A stretch of DNA of 64,000 nt, from assembly GCF_000725805.1 (NCBI RefSeq), contig NZ_JOFT01000012.1:310001-374000 (forward strand), in the 5' to 3' direction. The DNA is from Streptomyces xanthophaeus (GTDB lineage: Bacteria > Actinomycetota > Actinomycetes > Streptomycetales > Streptomycetaceae). Under the pieces are notes generated by a model. It saw only the letters and a program-made list of their open reading frames with translations. It searched no databases and was not told the origin of the DNA. The position numbers were made by a program, and so were the translations under genes. The stretch's first letter is position 1; each line of letters opens with the position of its first letter. Shown here one piece after another: positions 37,070 to 45,747 of this stretch.

Positions 37070-37088
37070 CTGAGCCGCCGGGGCTCAG
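37070..37088. terminator. Short bidirectional hairpin
   Basis: CTGAGCC (37070-37076), 5-nt loop, GGCTCAG (37082-37088). It lies between convergent genes and includes the stop of the carboxylesterase. The stem is only 7 bp. Confidence 0.35.
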
Positions 37089-38728
37089 CGGGCCCCGGCG
37101 GGTGACGGCCACCACGTGTCCCACAGGGCGCAGTGGTGTTCGGCGCCCGCGTCCACCGTCCGGATCCCGCCCGCCCCCGGTGCCAGGGACAGCACCGGGG
37201 CGGAACCGCGGCCGAATCGCGGCCACTCGGGGGCTCCCGGCGCCCGCGGGAGGCCGGTGCGGGCGAAGGCCGTCCAGTAGCCGGTCATCCGGTCCGCCAG
37301 CTCCCTCTGCGGGCCCGCCAGCGGCACCAGCGTGAACAGGTAGGGCAGTTCGAAGCCGTGCGAGGCGCCGAACGGCAGGTCCGGCGGCTCGGGCAGCCCG
37401 AGGAAGTTCGGCGCGTCGGCATCGCTGAACCGATAGCCGTACGTCGGCACGTACCGCGCCAGCGCCCTGCCGTCCCGCAGCGTCGGGCAGATGAACGACG
37501 CGTCGGACAGCACGGCGGCCAGGGCGACCGCCGGTGTCGGATAGGCCGACACGGGATAGCGGGCCGCCACCTCCCGGGCGGTCGTGGGCCCGAACGACAG
37601 CTCCAGCCGGACCCGGTAGGCCGCCTCGTCACGGACCGGGTTCACGGCCAGGGTCTGCCCGAGGAAGAGGCGCACCTCGTCCGCGGTGGTGCCCTGCACC
37701 ACCGGCACCCGGTGGAACCGCCCCTGCTCCAGAGCCCGCCGGGGCTCCTCCGGCAGCCGGCCGTTGCCGTACGGGACCAGGGAGAAGGTCTGCATCAGCT
37801 CCGGGGTGGCGAGGGCGTGTGCGTCCAGGGCGCGCAGGCAGTCCAGCGCCGCCCCGGCGGGACGGCCGCAGCCGAGCCCGTCCGCCGCGCGCAGGCCGTC
37901 CGCGACGGTGCGCCGCTCGGGCACGAACGGGGTGTACGCGCCGAGCGTCGGCAGCAGGGACCGCGCCGGCAGGCTGGTCGAGCAGGATCCGCTCTGGACG
38001 ACGGCCCGGTGGAAGAGGCCCGCCGATGCGGGGGAGGTGAGGTGTGCGCAGACGCTGAGGGCGCCCGCCGACTCCCCGAACACGGTGACCGCCCGCGGGT
38101 CCCCGCCGAAGCGCTCCGCATTGGCCCGCACCCAGCGCAGCGCCGCCTGCTGGTCGGCGAGGGCGAAACCGGGTGCCCCGCCGAGCTCCGGATGGCCGAA
38201 CAGGCCGAAGATCCCCAGCCGGTAGTTGACCGTGACGACCACGGCGTCACCCCGGACGGCCAGTCCCCCGGCCCGGTAGAGGTCCCCCGCCCCGTTCATG
38301 AACCCACCGCCGTGGAACCAGACCATGACGGGCCGCTGCCCGCCCCGGCCCGCCGGTCCCGCCGGGGCGGTGACGTTGAGGAACAGGCAGTCCTCCGAGC
38401 CGGTCGGCCCGCCCGGCCCCAGCGCGGGCAGCTGTACGCAGTGCGCCCCGGGGGCCCCGGCCTCGCGCACGCCCTCCCACCGGGGCGCGGGCCGGGGGAG
38501 CCGCCAGCGCAGGGCGCCGGTCGGCGCAGCGGCGTAGGGGATCGCCTCGAACGTGCGGTACGCGCCGTGCGTCCGGCCGCGCACCTGCCCGCGGTCGGTG
38601 CTCACGACGGGCCGGTCGGAGCCGCCCCCGTCGGCGGCGGCGGCGGGCACCGCCCCCACGGCGGGCAGCAGCAACAGCAGGAACAGCAGCAAGGCCGACT
38701 GGAACCGGACGGCACGCGGATCGTGCAC
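37085..38728 (-). CDS. Secreted type-B carboxylesterase
   Basis: A 547-aa precursor from GTG 38728: charged start, hydrophobic core (SALLLFLLLLLPAVGAVPA), cleavage near residue 30. The catalytic serine is in the GESAGA motif within VTVFGESAGALSVCAHL, the family's EDCLFLNV signature is present, and the oxyanion loop is in WFHGGGF. The catalytic His is probably in GASHGFELPYLF. It hydrolyses esters in the extracellular space; substrate unknown. A GGGAAAGG site lies upstream. The remaining open frame upstream of 38728 does not look coding. Confidence 0.9.
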   Translation of the reverse strand: MHDPRAVRFQSALLLFLLLLLPAVGAVPAAAADGGGSDRPVVSTDRGQVRGRTHGAYRTFEAIPYAAAPTGALRWRLPRPAPRWEGVREAGAPGAHCVQLPALGPGGPTGSEDCLFLNVTAPAGPAGRGGQRPVMVWFHGGGFMNGAGDLYRAGGLAVRGDAVVVTVNYRLGIFGLFGHPELGGAPGFALADQQAALRWVRANAERFGGDPRAVTVFGESAGALSVCAHLTSPASAGLFHRAVVQSGSCSTSLPARSLLPTLGAYTPFVPERRTVADGLRAADGLGCGRPAGAALDCLRALDAHALATPELMQTFSLVPYGNGRLPEEPRRALEQGRFHRVPVVQGTTADEVRLFLGQTLAVNPVRDEAAYRVRLELSFGPTTAREVAARYPVSAYPTPAVALAAVLSDASFICPTLRDGRALARYVPTYGYRFSDADAPNFLGLPEPPDLPFGASHGFELPYLFTLVPLAGPQRELADRMTGYWTAFARTGLPRAPGAPEWPRFGRGSAPVLSLAPGAGGIRTVDAGAEHHCALWDTWWPSPAGAR

Positions 38729-38964
38729 GACTGGGGCCCTTTCCCGTGGGGGCCGGTGAGGCCCGGGGCGGTCTGATGGCGGGCCGGGCGCCGGCCCCGT
38801 ACGGGCCGCGAAGCCCGTCCGGGCGCGGGGAGCACCCCGTTTGCCCGCCCCGAATGGCGCAGTGAGCGGAATGGGCACTCAATGTAACAAAGCGTGCGCT
38901 TCCCATGACGCACGATGACCGGCGCGCGATGTGTAGACCCGCGCGTCGGCGAACGGAGCTTTCC

Positions 38965-39960
38965 ATGAATGACCCCATTTCCCTCACGGCGACCGAACCC
39001 GAAGACCGCCAGGGAACCCCCGACACCACCGCACCCGATGCGGCGGGCACCGAGCCCGTCCATACGCTCCTGCGGACGGCCGCGACCTGCCGCCCGCTCG
39101 AGGAGGTCACCGAACTGGTGAGCCTTCTCAAGGAGACCGGCCGGCTTCCCAACCCCGGGCACGAGGCGCTGCGCACCGCAGCCGTCACGCGGCCGGTGCA
39201 CGAGGTCCGCCGGATGGTCGCCCTGCTCGGCGAGCCCCCGCACGCGGTGGACGAGGCGGACATCACGCTCCGCGCCGTCGCCGTCGGACGGCCCATCGCG
39301 GACGTGGCCCTGCTGGTGAACATCCTCAGCGACGAGGCGACGGCCGAGCCGGACGCCCGCCCCGTCCCCGAGTCGGCCCCACGATGGGGGCCGGCGGCCG
39401 GCGCGGCCCCCGCCGAGCCTCCCGGGGCTCCGCAGGAGGAGCCGCGCGAGGAGCCGTACGAGCCGCCCTACAAGGAGCTGTTCGACGCACCGTACGCCGA
39501 ACGGCCCCGGCGCACCGCCGCGGGCCGCGCAGTGCCCGCCCCGGCTCCCGCTGCCGGTTCCGCAGCCCTGCGGCACGTACTGCGCTGGCCCGTGGCGCTG
39601 GCCCTGCTCGTGAGCGGGGCCCTGCACCTGCCGCAGGACCTGTCGGCCCCGCCGTCGGCGGCTCCCGCGGAGCTCCTCCCCCTCCTCGCGACCGTGCTGT
39701 GCCTGGGCCTCGGCGTACTGCTGGCCCTGTGGGACACCACGGCCGTGTGGCGGGCGGCCGCCGTCGCGGCCGTCGGCGTCGTCGCACTGCACGTGCTCGG
39801 CGGCACGCTGCACTTCGACCCCCTGGACGGCGCCGTGAGCGCCTCCCTGGCCTGGGCCGGGGTCGCCGCCGTGCTGTGCGCGGCGGCCGTCGCGGTCCTC
39901 GCGGGCATGGCCCTGAGGGCCCGGGCCGGGACCCGTACCCGGCCGGGAGAGGCCGCCTGA
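38965..39960 (+). CDS. Membrane protein with triple N-terminal repeat
   Basis: A 331-aa protein. Residues 25-115 hold three repeats of about 36 aa: LRTAATCRPLEEVTELVSLL, LRTAAVTRPVHEVRRMVALL and LRAVAVGRPIADVALLVNIL. A Pro/Glu-rich segment with PYEPPYKE follows, then four membrane helices from about residue 205. ATG 38965 lies after a GGAGCTT site. The repeats look like helical hairpins for protein binding on the cytoplasmic side. Family not recognised. Confidence 0.7.
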   Translation: MNDPISLTATEPEDRQGTPDTTAPDAAGTEPVHTLLRTAATCRPLEEVTELVSLLKETGRLPNPGHEALRTAAVTRPVHEVRRMVALLGEPPHAVDEADITLRAVAVGRPIADVALLVNILSDEATAEPDARPVPESAPRWGPAAGAAPAEPPGAPQEEPREEPYEPPYKELFDAPYAERPRRTAAGRAVPAPAPAAGSAALRHVLRWPVALALLVSGALHLPQDLSAPPSAAPAELLPLLATVLCLGLGVLLALWDTTAVWRAAAVAAVGVVALHVLGGTLHFDPLDGAVSASLAWAGVAAVLCAAAVAVLAGMALRARAGTRTRPGEAA

Positions 39961-39994
39961 CCGGCGGCCGGCCCTCCTCGGGCTGACCGGTGGT

Positions 39995-40029
39995 GACCGG
40001 CACCCCGCGCGCGGCGCGGGGTGCCGGTC
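39995..40029 (+). terminator. Strong hairpin
   Basis: A perfect 16-bp stem (GACCGGCACCCCGCGC, loop GCG, complement) lies 35 bp after the repeat-containing membrane protein and before the convergent phenolic-lipid operon end. It can serve both. Confidence 0.8.
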
Positions 40030-40067
40030 CCTTCGCGTGCGCGGATGCAGCGGGTGCGGCCGGGAGC

Positions 40068-41093
40068 TCAGGCGAGCAGGTTCACCGCCCGCGTGAACAC
40101 CCGCGGCAGCCGGGTCGCCAGCGGGACGATCCGCTGCGCCAGGGCCGGCCGGTGGCGGGCCCACAGCAAGGACGCGGTGAGCGTGCGGTAGCTGCGCGAC
40201 AGCTCCCGCCAGGCCCGCTCGTACTCCTGCGGCCGCCCCTGCCGTACGCAGCGCACGAGTTCGCCCGCTGCCGTCACCGCCAGGGTCAGACCCTCACCCG
40301 TCAGCGCGTCGACGTACCCGGCGGCGTCCCCGACGAACAGCACCCGCCCCGCCACCCGTACGCGCGCCTCCTGGCGCAGCGGCCCGGCGCCGCGCACCGC
40401 AGTGCCGGCTCCCGGGGGCAGCCGGGCCGAGAGCAGCGGGAAGTCCGCGAGCTGCACGTCGAAGGGGGCCTGCCGGGACGTCAGCAGGGCCACCCCGATC
40501 CGGTCCGGGGCCAGCGGGGTCACGTACGCCTCGCAGCCGGCCGACCAGTGCACCTCGACCAGGTCGGTCCAGGGGCGCACCGCGTAGTGGCGGCGCAGGC
40601 CGTAGCGCGCGGGCCTGCCGGGCACGGGCGGCACCGTCAGCCCGAGGCTGCGCCGGACGGGGGAGTGCAGTCCGTCCGCCGCCACCAGGTAGCGGGCGGT
40701 GAGCCCGGCCGCGCGCACCCCGTGGCCGTCCTGGTCCACCTCCTCGACCCGGCGCGCGACGACCCGTACGCCGAGCTGTGCGGCGCGGGCGGCCAGGGCG
40801 GCCTGCAGGTCGGTGCGCCGGACGCCGAGGCCCGGGCCGTGGCGGAAGAGGCCGTCCGCGTGCCGGCCGCTCACCGCGTCCACGTACCGGATGCCGTCGA
40901 AGGGCTGCCCGCTCACCGGCACGCCCAGCTCCCGCAGCCGGTGGGCGGCCCCGGGCATCAGCCCCTCGCCGCAGGCCTTGTCGATGGGGGTGGGCCGGGG
41001 CTCGACGACCACGGCCTCCAGTCCGGCGAGTGCCGCGTGGATGGCGGTGGCCAGTCCGGCCGGGCCGCCTCCCGCGACCAGCAGGTCGATCAC
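40068..41093 (-). CDS. FAD-dependent oxidoreductase, SrsC-like
   Basis: A 341-aa flavoprotein from GTG 41093. The Rossmann dinucleotide motif is VAGGGPAGLATAIHA at the N-terminus, followed by KACGEGLMPGA, which resembles geranylgeranyl-reductase-type enzymes. The GD motif reads VLFVGDAAGYVDALTGEGL. As third gene after a type III PKS and a methyltransferase, it matches srsC of Streptomyces griseus, whose flavoprotein hydroxylates methylated alkylresorcinols to quinones. GTGA overlaps the methyltransferase stop. Assignment rests on operon order plus family. Confidence 0.8.
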   Translation of the reverse strand: MIDLLVAGGGPAGLATAIHAALAGLEAVVVEPRPTPIDKACGEGLMPGAAHRLRELGVPVSGQPFDGIRYVDAVSGRHADGLFRHGPGLGVRRTDLQAALAARAAQLGVRVVARRVEEVDQDGHGVRAAGLTARYLVAADGLHSPVRRSLGLTVPPVPGRPARYGLRRHYAVRPWTDLVEVHWSAGCEAYVTPLAPDRIGVALLTSRQAPFDVQLADFPLLSARLPPGAGTAVRGAGPLRQEARVRVAGRVLFVGDAAGYVDALTGEGLTLAVTAAGELVRCVRQGRPQEYERAWRELSRSYRTLTASLLWARHRPALAQRIVPLATRLPRVFTRAVNLLA

Positions 41094-41683
41094 CGGGCGG
41101 CGCCCGCCCCGGGGGCGGAGGCCGCGGCGCGCAGCCGTCCCGTCTCCGTCAGCGCGGCCTCCTCGCAGTCGATCCGTACGCGCAGCAGCACCAGGTTGAG
41201 GGCGGTGAAGCCGAGCGCCGTCACCCAGGCCGAGTGCACCAGGGGCAGCGCGGCCCCTTCGACGACCACGGCCACGTAGTTGGGGTGACGCAGCAGCCGG
41301 TACGGCCCCCGCTCCACCAGCGGCAGCCCCGGCACCACGATCACCCGGGTGTTCCAGCGGGGCCCGAGGGAGGCGATGCACCACCAGCGCAGACCCTGCG
41401 CCGCCAGGGCGAGGGCGAGGGCGGGCCAGCCCACGGCGGGGAGGAACGGCCGGTCCAGGAACAAGGGTTCCACCACGCAGCCCACCAGCAGGGCGGTGTG
41501 CAGGGCGACCATGGCCGGGTAGTGGCCGCGGCCGTGCTCGCGTCCGCCCCGCGCCAGGCTCCACGCCGCGTGGCGGCGGGCCGTGACGAGTTCGGCGAGG
41601 CGCTCGGCCACGACGAGGCCGACGAGGAGCAGGTACCAGGTCGTCGAGGAGGGAAGGGAAGGGGTCAAAGAGGTCGTCGGCAT
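41090..41683 (-). CDS. Isoprenylcysteine carboxyl methyltransferase-type enzyme, SrsB-like
   Basis: A membrane protein of 197 aa from ATG 41683 (a GTG at 41698 is an alternative). It has four to five hydrophobic segments and the ICMT motif RGPYRLLRHPNYVAVVVEG followed by helices ending NLVLLRVRIDCEEAAL. In the phenolic-lipid operons of streptomycetes such a protein (SrsB) O-methylates the polyketide resorcinol using S-adenosylmethionine. The order PKS-methyltransferase-flavoprotein supports this role. Confidence 0.82.
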   Translation of the reverse strand: MPTTSLTPSLPSSTTWYLLLVGLVVAERLAELVTARRHAAWSLARGGREHGRGHYPAMVALHTALLVGCVVEPLFLDRPFLPAVGWPALALALAAQGLRWWCIASLGPRWNTRVIVVPGLPLVERGPYRLLRHPNYVAVVVEGAALPLVHSAWVTALGFTALNLVLLRVRIDCEEAALTETGRLRAAASAPGAGAAR

Positions 41684-41701
41684 GTGATCACCAGTCACCG
41701 G

Positions 41702-42763
41702 TCACCAGCGGAGCAGGACGAGTTCGGAGGCGAAACCCGGACCGAAGCCGAGCATCAGCCCGACCGACCCGGGCGGTGGCGGGCCTGCCGCCATGACACC
41801 GCCGAGGATGTGCAGGACGGAGGCCGAGGAGAGGTTGCCGACGGCCGCCAGCGACCGGCGGCTCGCGGCGAAGGCCGTCTCCGGCAGCGCCAGCGCCTCC
41901 TCCAGCACGTCGAGGATCTTCGGGCCGCCGGGGTGGCAGATCCAGGCGTCCACGTCCGGAGGCTTGAGGTCGTGCGCGGCGAGGAAGGACTCGACCTCCT
42001 CGGCCACGTGCAGCCGTACCAGCTCGGGGAGTTCACGGCCGAGCAGCATCCGGAAGCCCCAGTGCCCGATGTCCCAGCCGAGCAGGTGCCCGGTCCCCGG
42101 GTACAGGCGGCTGCGTGCGGCCACCACCGAGGGCCCGGAGCCCTGCTCGTACAGCGGGTGGTCGCGGCCGACCGCCAGCAGGGCGCCCGCCCCGTCGCCG
42201 AACAGCGCCCCGGCCACCAGGTTCGCCATCGACGTGTCGGTGGACTGCAAGGTGAGCGAACAGAGCTCGGTGGACAGCAGCAGGGCGGCGTCCTGCGGCC
42301 GGCCGGTGAGCAGCTCGTGGAGGAGACCGACCCCGGCGGCACCCGCCGCGCAGCCGAGACCGAACAGCGGCACCCGCCGTACGTCGGGCCGCAGCCCGCT
42401 GCGGGTGGCCAGACGGGCCTCCAGCGAGGGCGTGGCGAGTCCGGTCACCGTGGTCGACAGGACGAGGTCGAGGTCCTGTCCCGTCAGACCGGCGTCGGCG
42501 AGGGCGAGTCGCAGGGCACGCTCGCCCAGTTCCAGGGCCGCCTCGACGAACAGGGCGTTCGTCGTACCGAAGTCGTTCGACGGCCCGTACCGCTCCAGGG
42601 GGAGCGCCAGGTGACGGGAGTCCACCCGTACGGAGGCGTGGACCCGTTGCAGGAGGGCGGTGTCGGAGCCGGACGGCAGGAAACGGGAGAGCGCTGCCGT
42701 GATCTCGGACTGCGGATGGCGATGGGGCGGGAACACGCTGCTCACTGCCAGGACACGTGTCAT
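41702..42763 (-). CDS. Type III polyketide synthase, SrsA-like
   Basis: A 353-aa chalcone-synthase-like enzyme. The triad can be read: Cys138 (PLFGLGCAAGA), His277 (ICHPGGPKI) and Asn310 (AVGNLSSAS). Sequence and context suit an alkylresorcinol or phenolic-lipid synthase such as SrsA, which extends a fatty acyl starter with malonyl units and closes a resorcinol ring. The product would go into the membrane. ATG 42763 lies after an AT-rich leader facing the divergent UbiA gene. Confidence 0.9.
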   Translation of the reverse strand: MTRVLAVSSVFPPHRHPQSEITAALSRFLPSGSDTALLQRVHASVRVDSRHLALPLERYGPSNDFGTTNALFVEAALELGERALRLALADAGLTGQDLDLVLSTTVTGLATPSLEARLATRSGLRPDVRRVPLFGLGCAAGAAGVGLLHELLTGRPQDAALLLSTELCSLTLQSTDTSMANLVAGALFGDGAGALLAVGRDHPLYEQGSGPSVVAARSRLYPGTGHLLGWDIGHWGFRMLLGRELPELVRLHVAEEVESFLAAHDLKPPDVDAWICHPGGPKILDVLEEALALPETAFAASRRSLAAVGNLSSASVLHILGGVMAAGPPPPGSVGLMLGFGPGFASELVLLRW

Positions 42764-42839
42764 TGCTTCAACATAGGGAAAAACTGACACTTCGTGAGGA
42801 ATCACGCGCACCGGGCGCGGCGCCGCATAGCGTGGCCGG

Positions 42840-43703
42840 GTGCCCCTGAGAACCGCAGAGCCCCGCACCCGGGCCCGGTCGGCCCCCGCCGGACGCCGTC
42901 GCGCCGTCATGGGGCTGCTCGCAGCGTGCCACCCGCTGCCGGCCGCCGCCGTCACCCTCTTCGCCGCCGCGCTATCCGCCGCCGTGGGCCGCGGTCTGCC
43001 CGGAGCCGTGGTCACCGTGGGGGCGGTGGCCGCCGGACAGCTCTCCGTGGGCTGGTGCAACGACCGGGCCGACCTGGCCCGTGACCTGGCCACCGGCCGC
43101 CGGGACAAACCCCTGGCGGCCGGTACGGTCACCCCGGCCGCGGTGACCCGCGCCGCGGCCGTGGCCCTGCTGCTGTGCGTCCCGCTGTCGCTGGCCGCGG
43201 GGGTGCTCGCGGGCGTCGTGCACCTCGTCACAGTTGCGGCCGCCTGGGCCTACAACCTGCGGCTCAAGAGCACGCTCTGCTCCTGGCTCCCGTACGCCGT
43301 GGCCTTCGGGCTGCTGCCGGCCTTCGTGACGCTGGGGCTGCCCGGCGCGCCGTGGCCGCCGCCGTGGCTCACGGCCGCCGCGGCCTTGCTGGGCGCGGGC
43401 GCGCACTTCGCCAACGTCCTGCCCGACATCGAGGACGACCTGGCCACCGGGGTGGTGGGGCTGCCGCAACGGCTCGGCGCACGCCGGTCGGCGGCCCTCG
43501 CCGGGCTCCTGGTCCTCGGCTCGACGGCGGCCCTGGTCGTCGGGGTGCCGGGCCGGGTGACGGCGTACGGCTGGGCGCTGCTGGCCGCGACGGCGGCGCT
43601 GGTGCTCCTCACGGCCGGCCGGCCGGGACGGCTCCCGTTCCTCGCGACACTGGCGGTCGCTGCGGCGGACGTGACCCTCCTGCTGTTCCGGCTGCGGGGT
43701 TAG
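42840..43703 (+). CDS. UbiA family prenyltransferase
   Basis: A 287-aa membrane protein with eight or nine hydrophobic helices. The two Asp-rich motifs that bind Mg-diphosphate are CNDRADLARDLATG (NDxxDxxxD) and NVLPDIEDDLATG. UbiA enzymes transfer an isoprenoid to an aromatic ring or similar acceptor. The gene is divergent from the type III PKS operon with a 76-bp gap, so prenylation of a phenolic lipid or quinone is an attractive but unproven role. Start GTG 42840 has no clear ribosome-binding site. Confidence 0.85.
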   Translation: MPLRTAEPRTRARSAPAGRRRAVMGLLAACHPLPAAAVTLFAAALSAAVGRGLPGAVVTVGAVAAGQLSVGWCNDRADLARDLATGRRDKPLAAGTVTPAAVTRAAAVALLLCVPLSLAAGVLAGVVHLVTVAAAWAYNLRLKSTLCSWLPYAVAFGLLPAFVTLGLPGAPWPPPWLTAAAALLGAGAHFANVLPDIEDDLATGVVGLPQRLGARRSAALAGLLVLGSTAALVVGVPGRVTAYGWALLAATAALVLLTAGRPGRLPFLATLAVAAADVTLLLFRLRG

Positions 43704-43713
43704 GTGCTGCGGA

Positions 43714-43998
43714 TCATGCTTCGGGCCGGAGGTCGTAGAGGTAGGAGCGGTCGTTCTTGAAGCTGCGCCAGACGGTCGCCGGGGGTTCGGGCCCGTCGGC
43801 GGGTCCGTCGAGGGGGTGGGCGGTGACCAGGCCGTCGGCGATCTCGCAGTGCCAGCCGTCGGCCGGCGACCAGACGCACCACACCTGTCCGTCCGCCCGG
43901 CGGTAGGCGGGGCGGCCGTCCCGCCGGCCGTCGCGTTCGAAGTGGTGACGGAGCCCGTCGACGTGGCGCACGAAGGTGAAGGATGCAAGTGCCGTCAT
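43714..43998 (-). CDS. Conserved hypothetical protein, 94 aa
   Basis: A small soluble protein with TFVRHVDGLRHHFERDGRR and GQVWCVWSPADGWHCEIADG, rich in Trp, His and Asp; short strand-rich fold. Family not recognised. Its stop is only 10 bp from the end of the convergent UbiA gene. Confidence 0.6.
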   Translation of the reverse strand: MTALASFTFVRHVDGLRHHFERDGRRDGRPAYRRADGQVWCVWSPADGWHCEIADGLVTAHPLDGPADGPEPPATVWRSFKNDRSYLYDLRPEA

Positions 43999-44045
43999 TC
44001 TTCGGCACCTTAGCGGCACCGGTGGCCCGCCCGGGCGTCGCCGGA

Positions 44046-45089
44046 TCAGGCGGCCGGCGGGCGGCGGGTGCGGGTCCAGGCCAGGAGCTGGTCCGCCGCC
44101 CAGGTGTTGACCACGCGCTCCGTCGGTACGCCGCATTCCACGGCCCGTTCGCAGCCGAGGAGCTGCCAGTCCAGCTGGCCCGGCGCGTGGGCGTCCGTGT
44201 CGATCGCGAAGAGGGTCCCGGCCGCCACCGCGAGGCGCAGCAGCCGCCGCGGCGGATCCAGTCGCTCGGGTCTGCTGTTGATCTCCACGGCGGTGCCGGC
44301 CTCCGCGCACGCCGCGAAGACAGCTGCCGCGTCGAACTGCGACTCGGGCCGGGTCCGGCCGGTCACCAGCCGCCCGGTGCAGTGGCCCAGTACGTCGAGC
44401 AGGGGGTTGCGGACGGCGGCCAGCAGCCGCCGGGTCATCGCGGGCGACTCCATGCGCAGCTTGGAGTGGACGGAGCCCACGACGAGGTCGAGCCGGTCCA
44501 GCAGCTCCGGTTCCTGGTCCAGCGAACCGTCGTCGAGGATGTCGCACTCGATGCCGGTGAGCAGCCGGAACGGGGCCCAGGCAGCGTTCAGCTCCGCGAC
44601 CACCCCGAGCTGCTCGCGCAGCCGCTCGGGGGAGAGCCCCCGCGCCACGGTGAGGCGCGGCGAATGGTCGGTGAGCACGCTCCAGTCGTGGCCGAGCGAG
44701 GCGGCCGCACGTCCCATGGCCTCGATGGGACTGCCGCCGTCGGACCAGTCCGAGTGGACGTGGCAGTCCCCGCGCAGTGCCGCCCGCAGCGCGGTGGCGG
44801 CGGGCGAGGCGGGCGGACCCTCGGGCAGGGCGGCGGCCTCGTCCTCCAGCTTCTGCAGGTACTCCGGGACGGATCCGGCCAGCGCTTCCCGTACGACCTG
44901 GGCGGTCTTGGGGCCGATGCCCTTCACGGCCTCCAGGGCGCCGGGCGTCGCGGCCCGCTCGGTCACCGCGGGCCCGCCCAGTTGCCGTAGCGCGGCGGCC
45001 GCCGTACGGAAGGCCCGCACCCGGTACGTGGGTGCCTGTGCGCGCTCCAGCAGGAAGGCGATCCGGTCCAGCGCCGCAACCGGGTCCAT
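44046..45089 (-). CDS. PHP domain protein with helix-hairpin-helix region
   Basis: A 347-aa protein. The first 90 residues form a PolX-type helix-hairpin-helix domain (FRTAAAALRQLG, VKGIGPKTAQVVREAL). The PHP metal-binding domain follows, with DCHVHSDWSDGG, LTDHSPRL, GIECDIL, VGSVHSKL, VLGHCTG and AIDTDAHAP. It is like the C-terminal half of bacterial PolX without the polymerase, so a phosphoesterase or DNA-linked role is possible. ATG 45089 is preceded by a GGGAGG site. Confidence 0.88.
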   Translation of the reverse strand: MDPVAALDRIAFLLERAQAPTYRVRAFRTAAAALRQLGGPAVTERAATPGALEAVKGIGPKTAQVVREALAGSVPEYLQKLEDEAAALPEGPPASPAATALRAALRGDCHVHSDWSDGGSPIEAMGRAAASLGHDWSVLTDHSPRLTVARGLSPERLREQLGVVAELNAAWAPFRLLTGIECDILDDGSLDQEPELLDRLDLVVGSVHSKLRMESPAMTRRLLAAVRNPLLDVLGHCTGRLVTGRTRPESQFDAAAVFAACAEAGTAVEINSRPERLDPPRRLLRLAVAAGTLFAIDTDAHAPGQLDWQLLGCERAVECGVPTERVVNTWAADQLLAWTRTRRPPAA

Positions 45090-45248
45090 CGCGTACCTCC
45101 CAGACCGCCCCCGTTCCCCAGCCCAGTGTGGCAAGGGGAGGGGCGCGGCGCGCGGGCACACGGGCGCACGGGTGGGTCCGCCGCGTTCAGGGCGTCGATC
45201 CCTGAGGTCCGGGTACAGGCGGGGCCAGACGAGGGAAGGCGGGCGGTC

Positions 45249-45716
45249 ATGGACGAGACGCAGACGCAGAGACAGGCAGCGACACAGGCACAGGCAGCGA
45301 CACAGGCAGGGCCGGAGACGTCAGGGGTGGCAGGGATGGACGGGGTGGCCGGGACCGCGGAAGCTACTGACGCGGCGGAGGCGGACGCTGCGGAGGCGAC
45401 CGAACCGCACGAGCCCTCGGACGCCGAGCGGGCCGCCCGGGACCGGGTACGCCGCCGGGCGGCCGGGATGACGCACCACGAGACCGCCGCCGCACTGGAG
45501 GCCGCACAGGAGGCCGCGGAGGCCGCAGGCGACACCACGATGCACGCCGACGAGGAAGCGCGCGCCACGGTGTCGGAGTGGCAGCGGATCACCGACGTGC
45601 TCTTCGACCACGGCGGCCCCTACTCCCCGGACACCGACGCCTTCGTCCAGGGCCAGCTCACCGCACGCAGGAACCGGCGCCGGGCCGCCGCGGAACCGGA
45701 CCGGAAACCGGCCTGA
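45249..45716 (+). CDS. Conserved hypothetical protein, 155 aa
   Basis: The first 65 residues are low-complexity (Gln/Ala/Thr then Asp/Ala/Glu, from the GACACAGGCA-type DNA repeats at 45275-45310). The rest is charged helix: RDRVRRRAAGMTHHETAAA, EWQRITDVLFDHGGPYSPDT and a basic C-terminus. Function not recognised; it may be a nucleic-acid-associated or scaffold protein. ATG 45249 is chosen because it is the first Met near GAGGGAAGG. Confidence 0.6.
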   Translation: MDETQTQRQAATQAQAATQAGPETSGVAGMDGVAGTAEATDAAEADAAEATEPHEPSDAERAARDRVRRRAAGMTHHETAAALEAAQEAAEAAGDTTMHADEEARATVSEWQRITDVLFDHGGPYSPDTDAFVQGQLTARRNRRRAAAEPDRKPA

Positions 45717-45747
45717 GCGGAGCGCGCCCGCAGCGCCGGCCCCTGAG

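Noticed and set aside
42764..42800. A damage-type promoter before the type III PKS on the minus strand
   Set aside because: TGTCAGT is present but the outer bases differ and the distance to TATGTT is 6 nt instead of 8.
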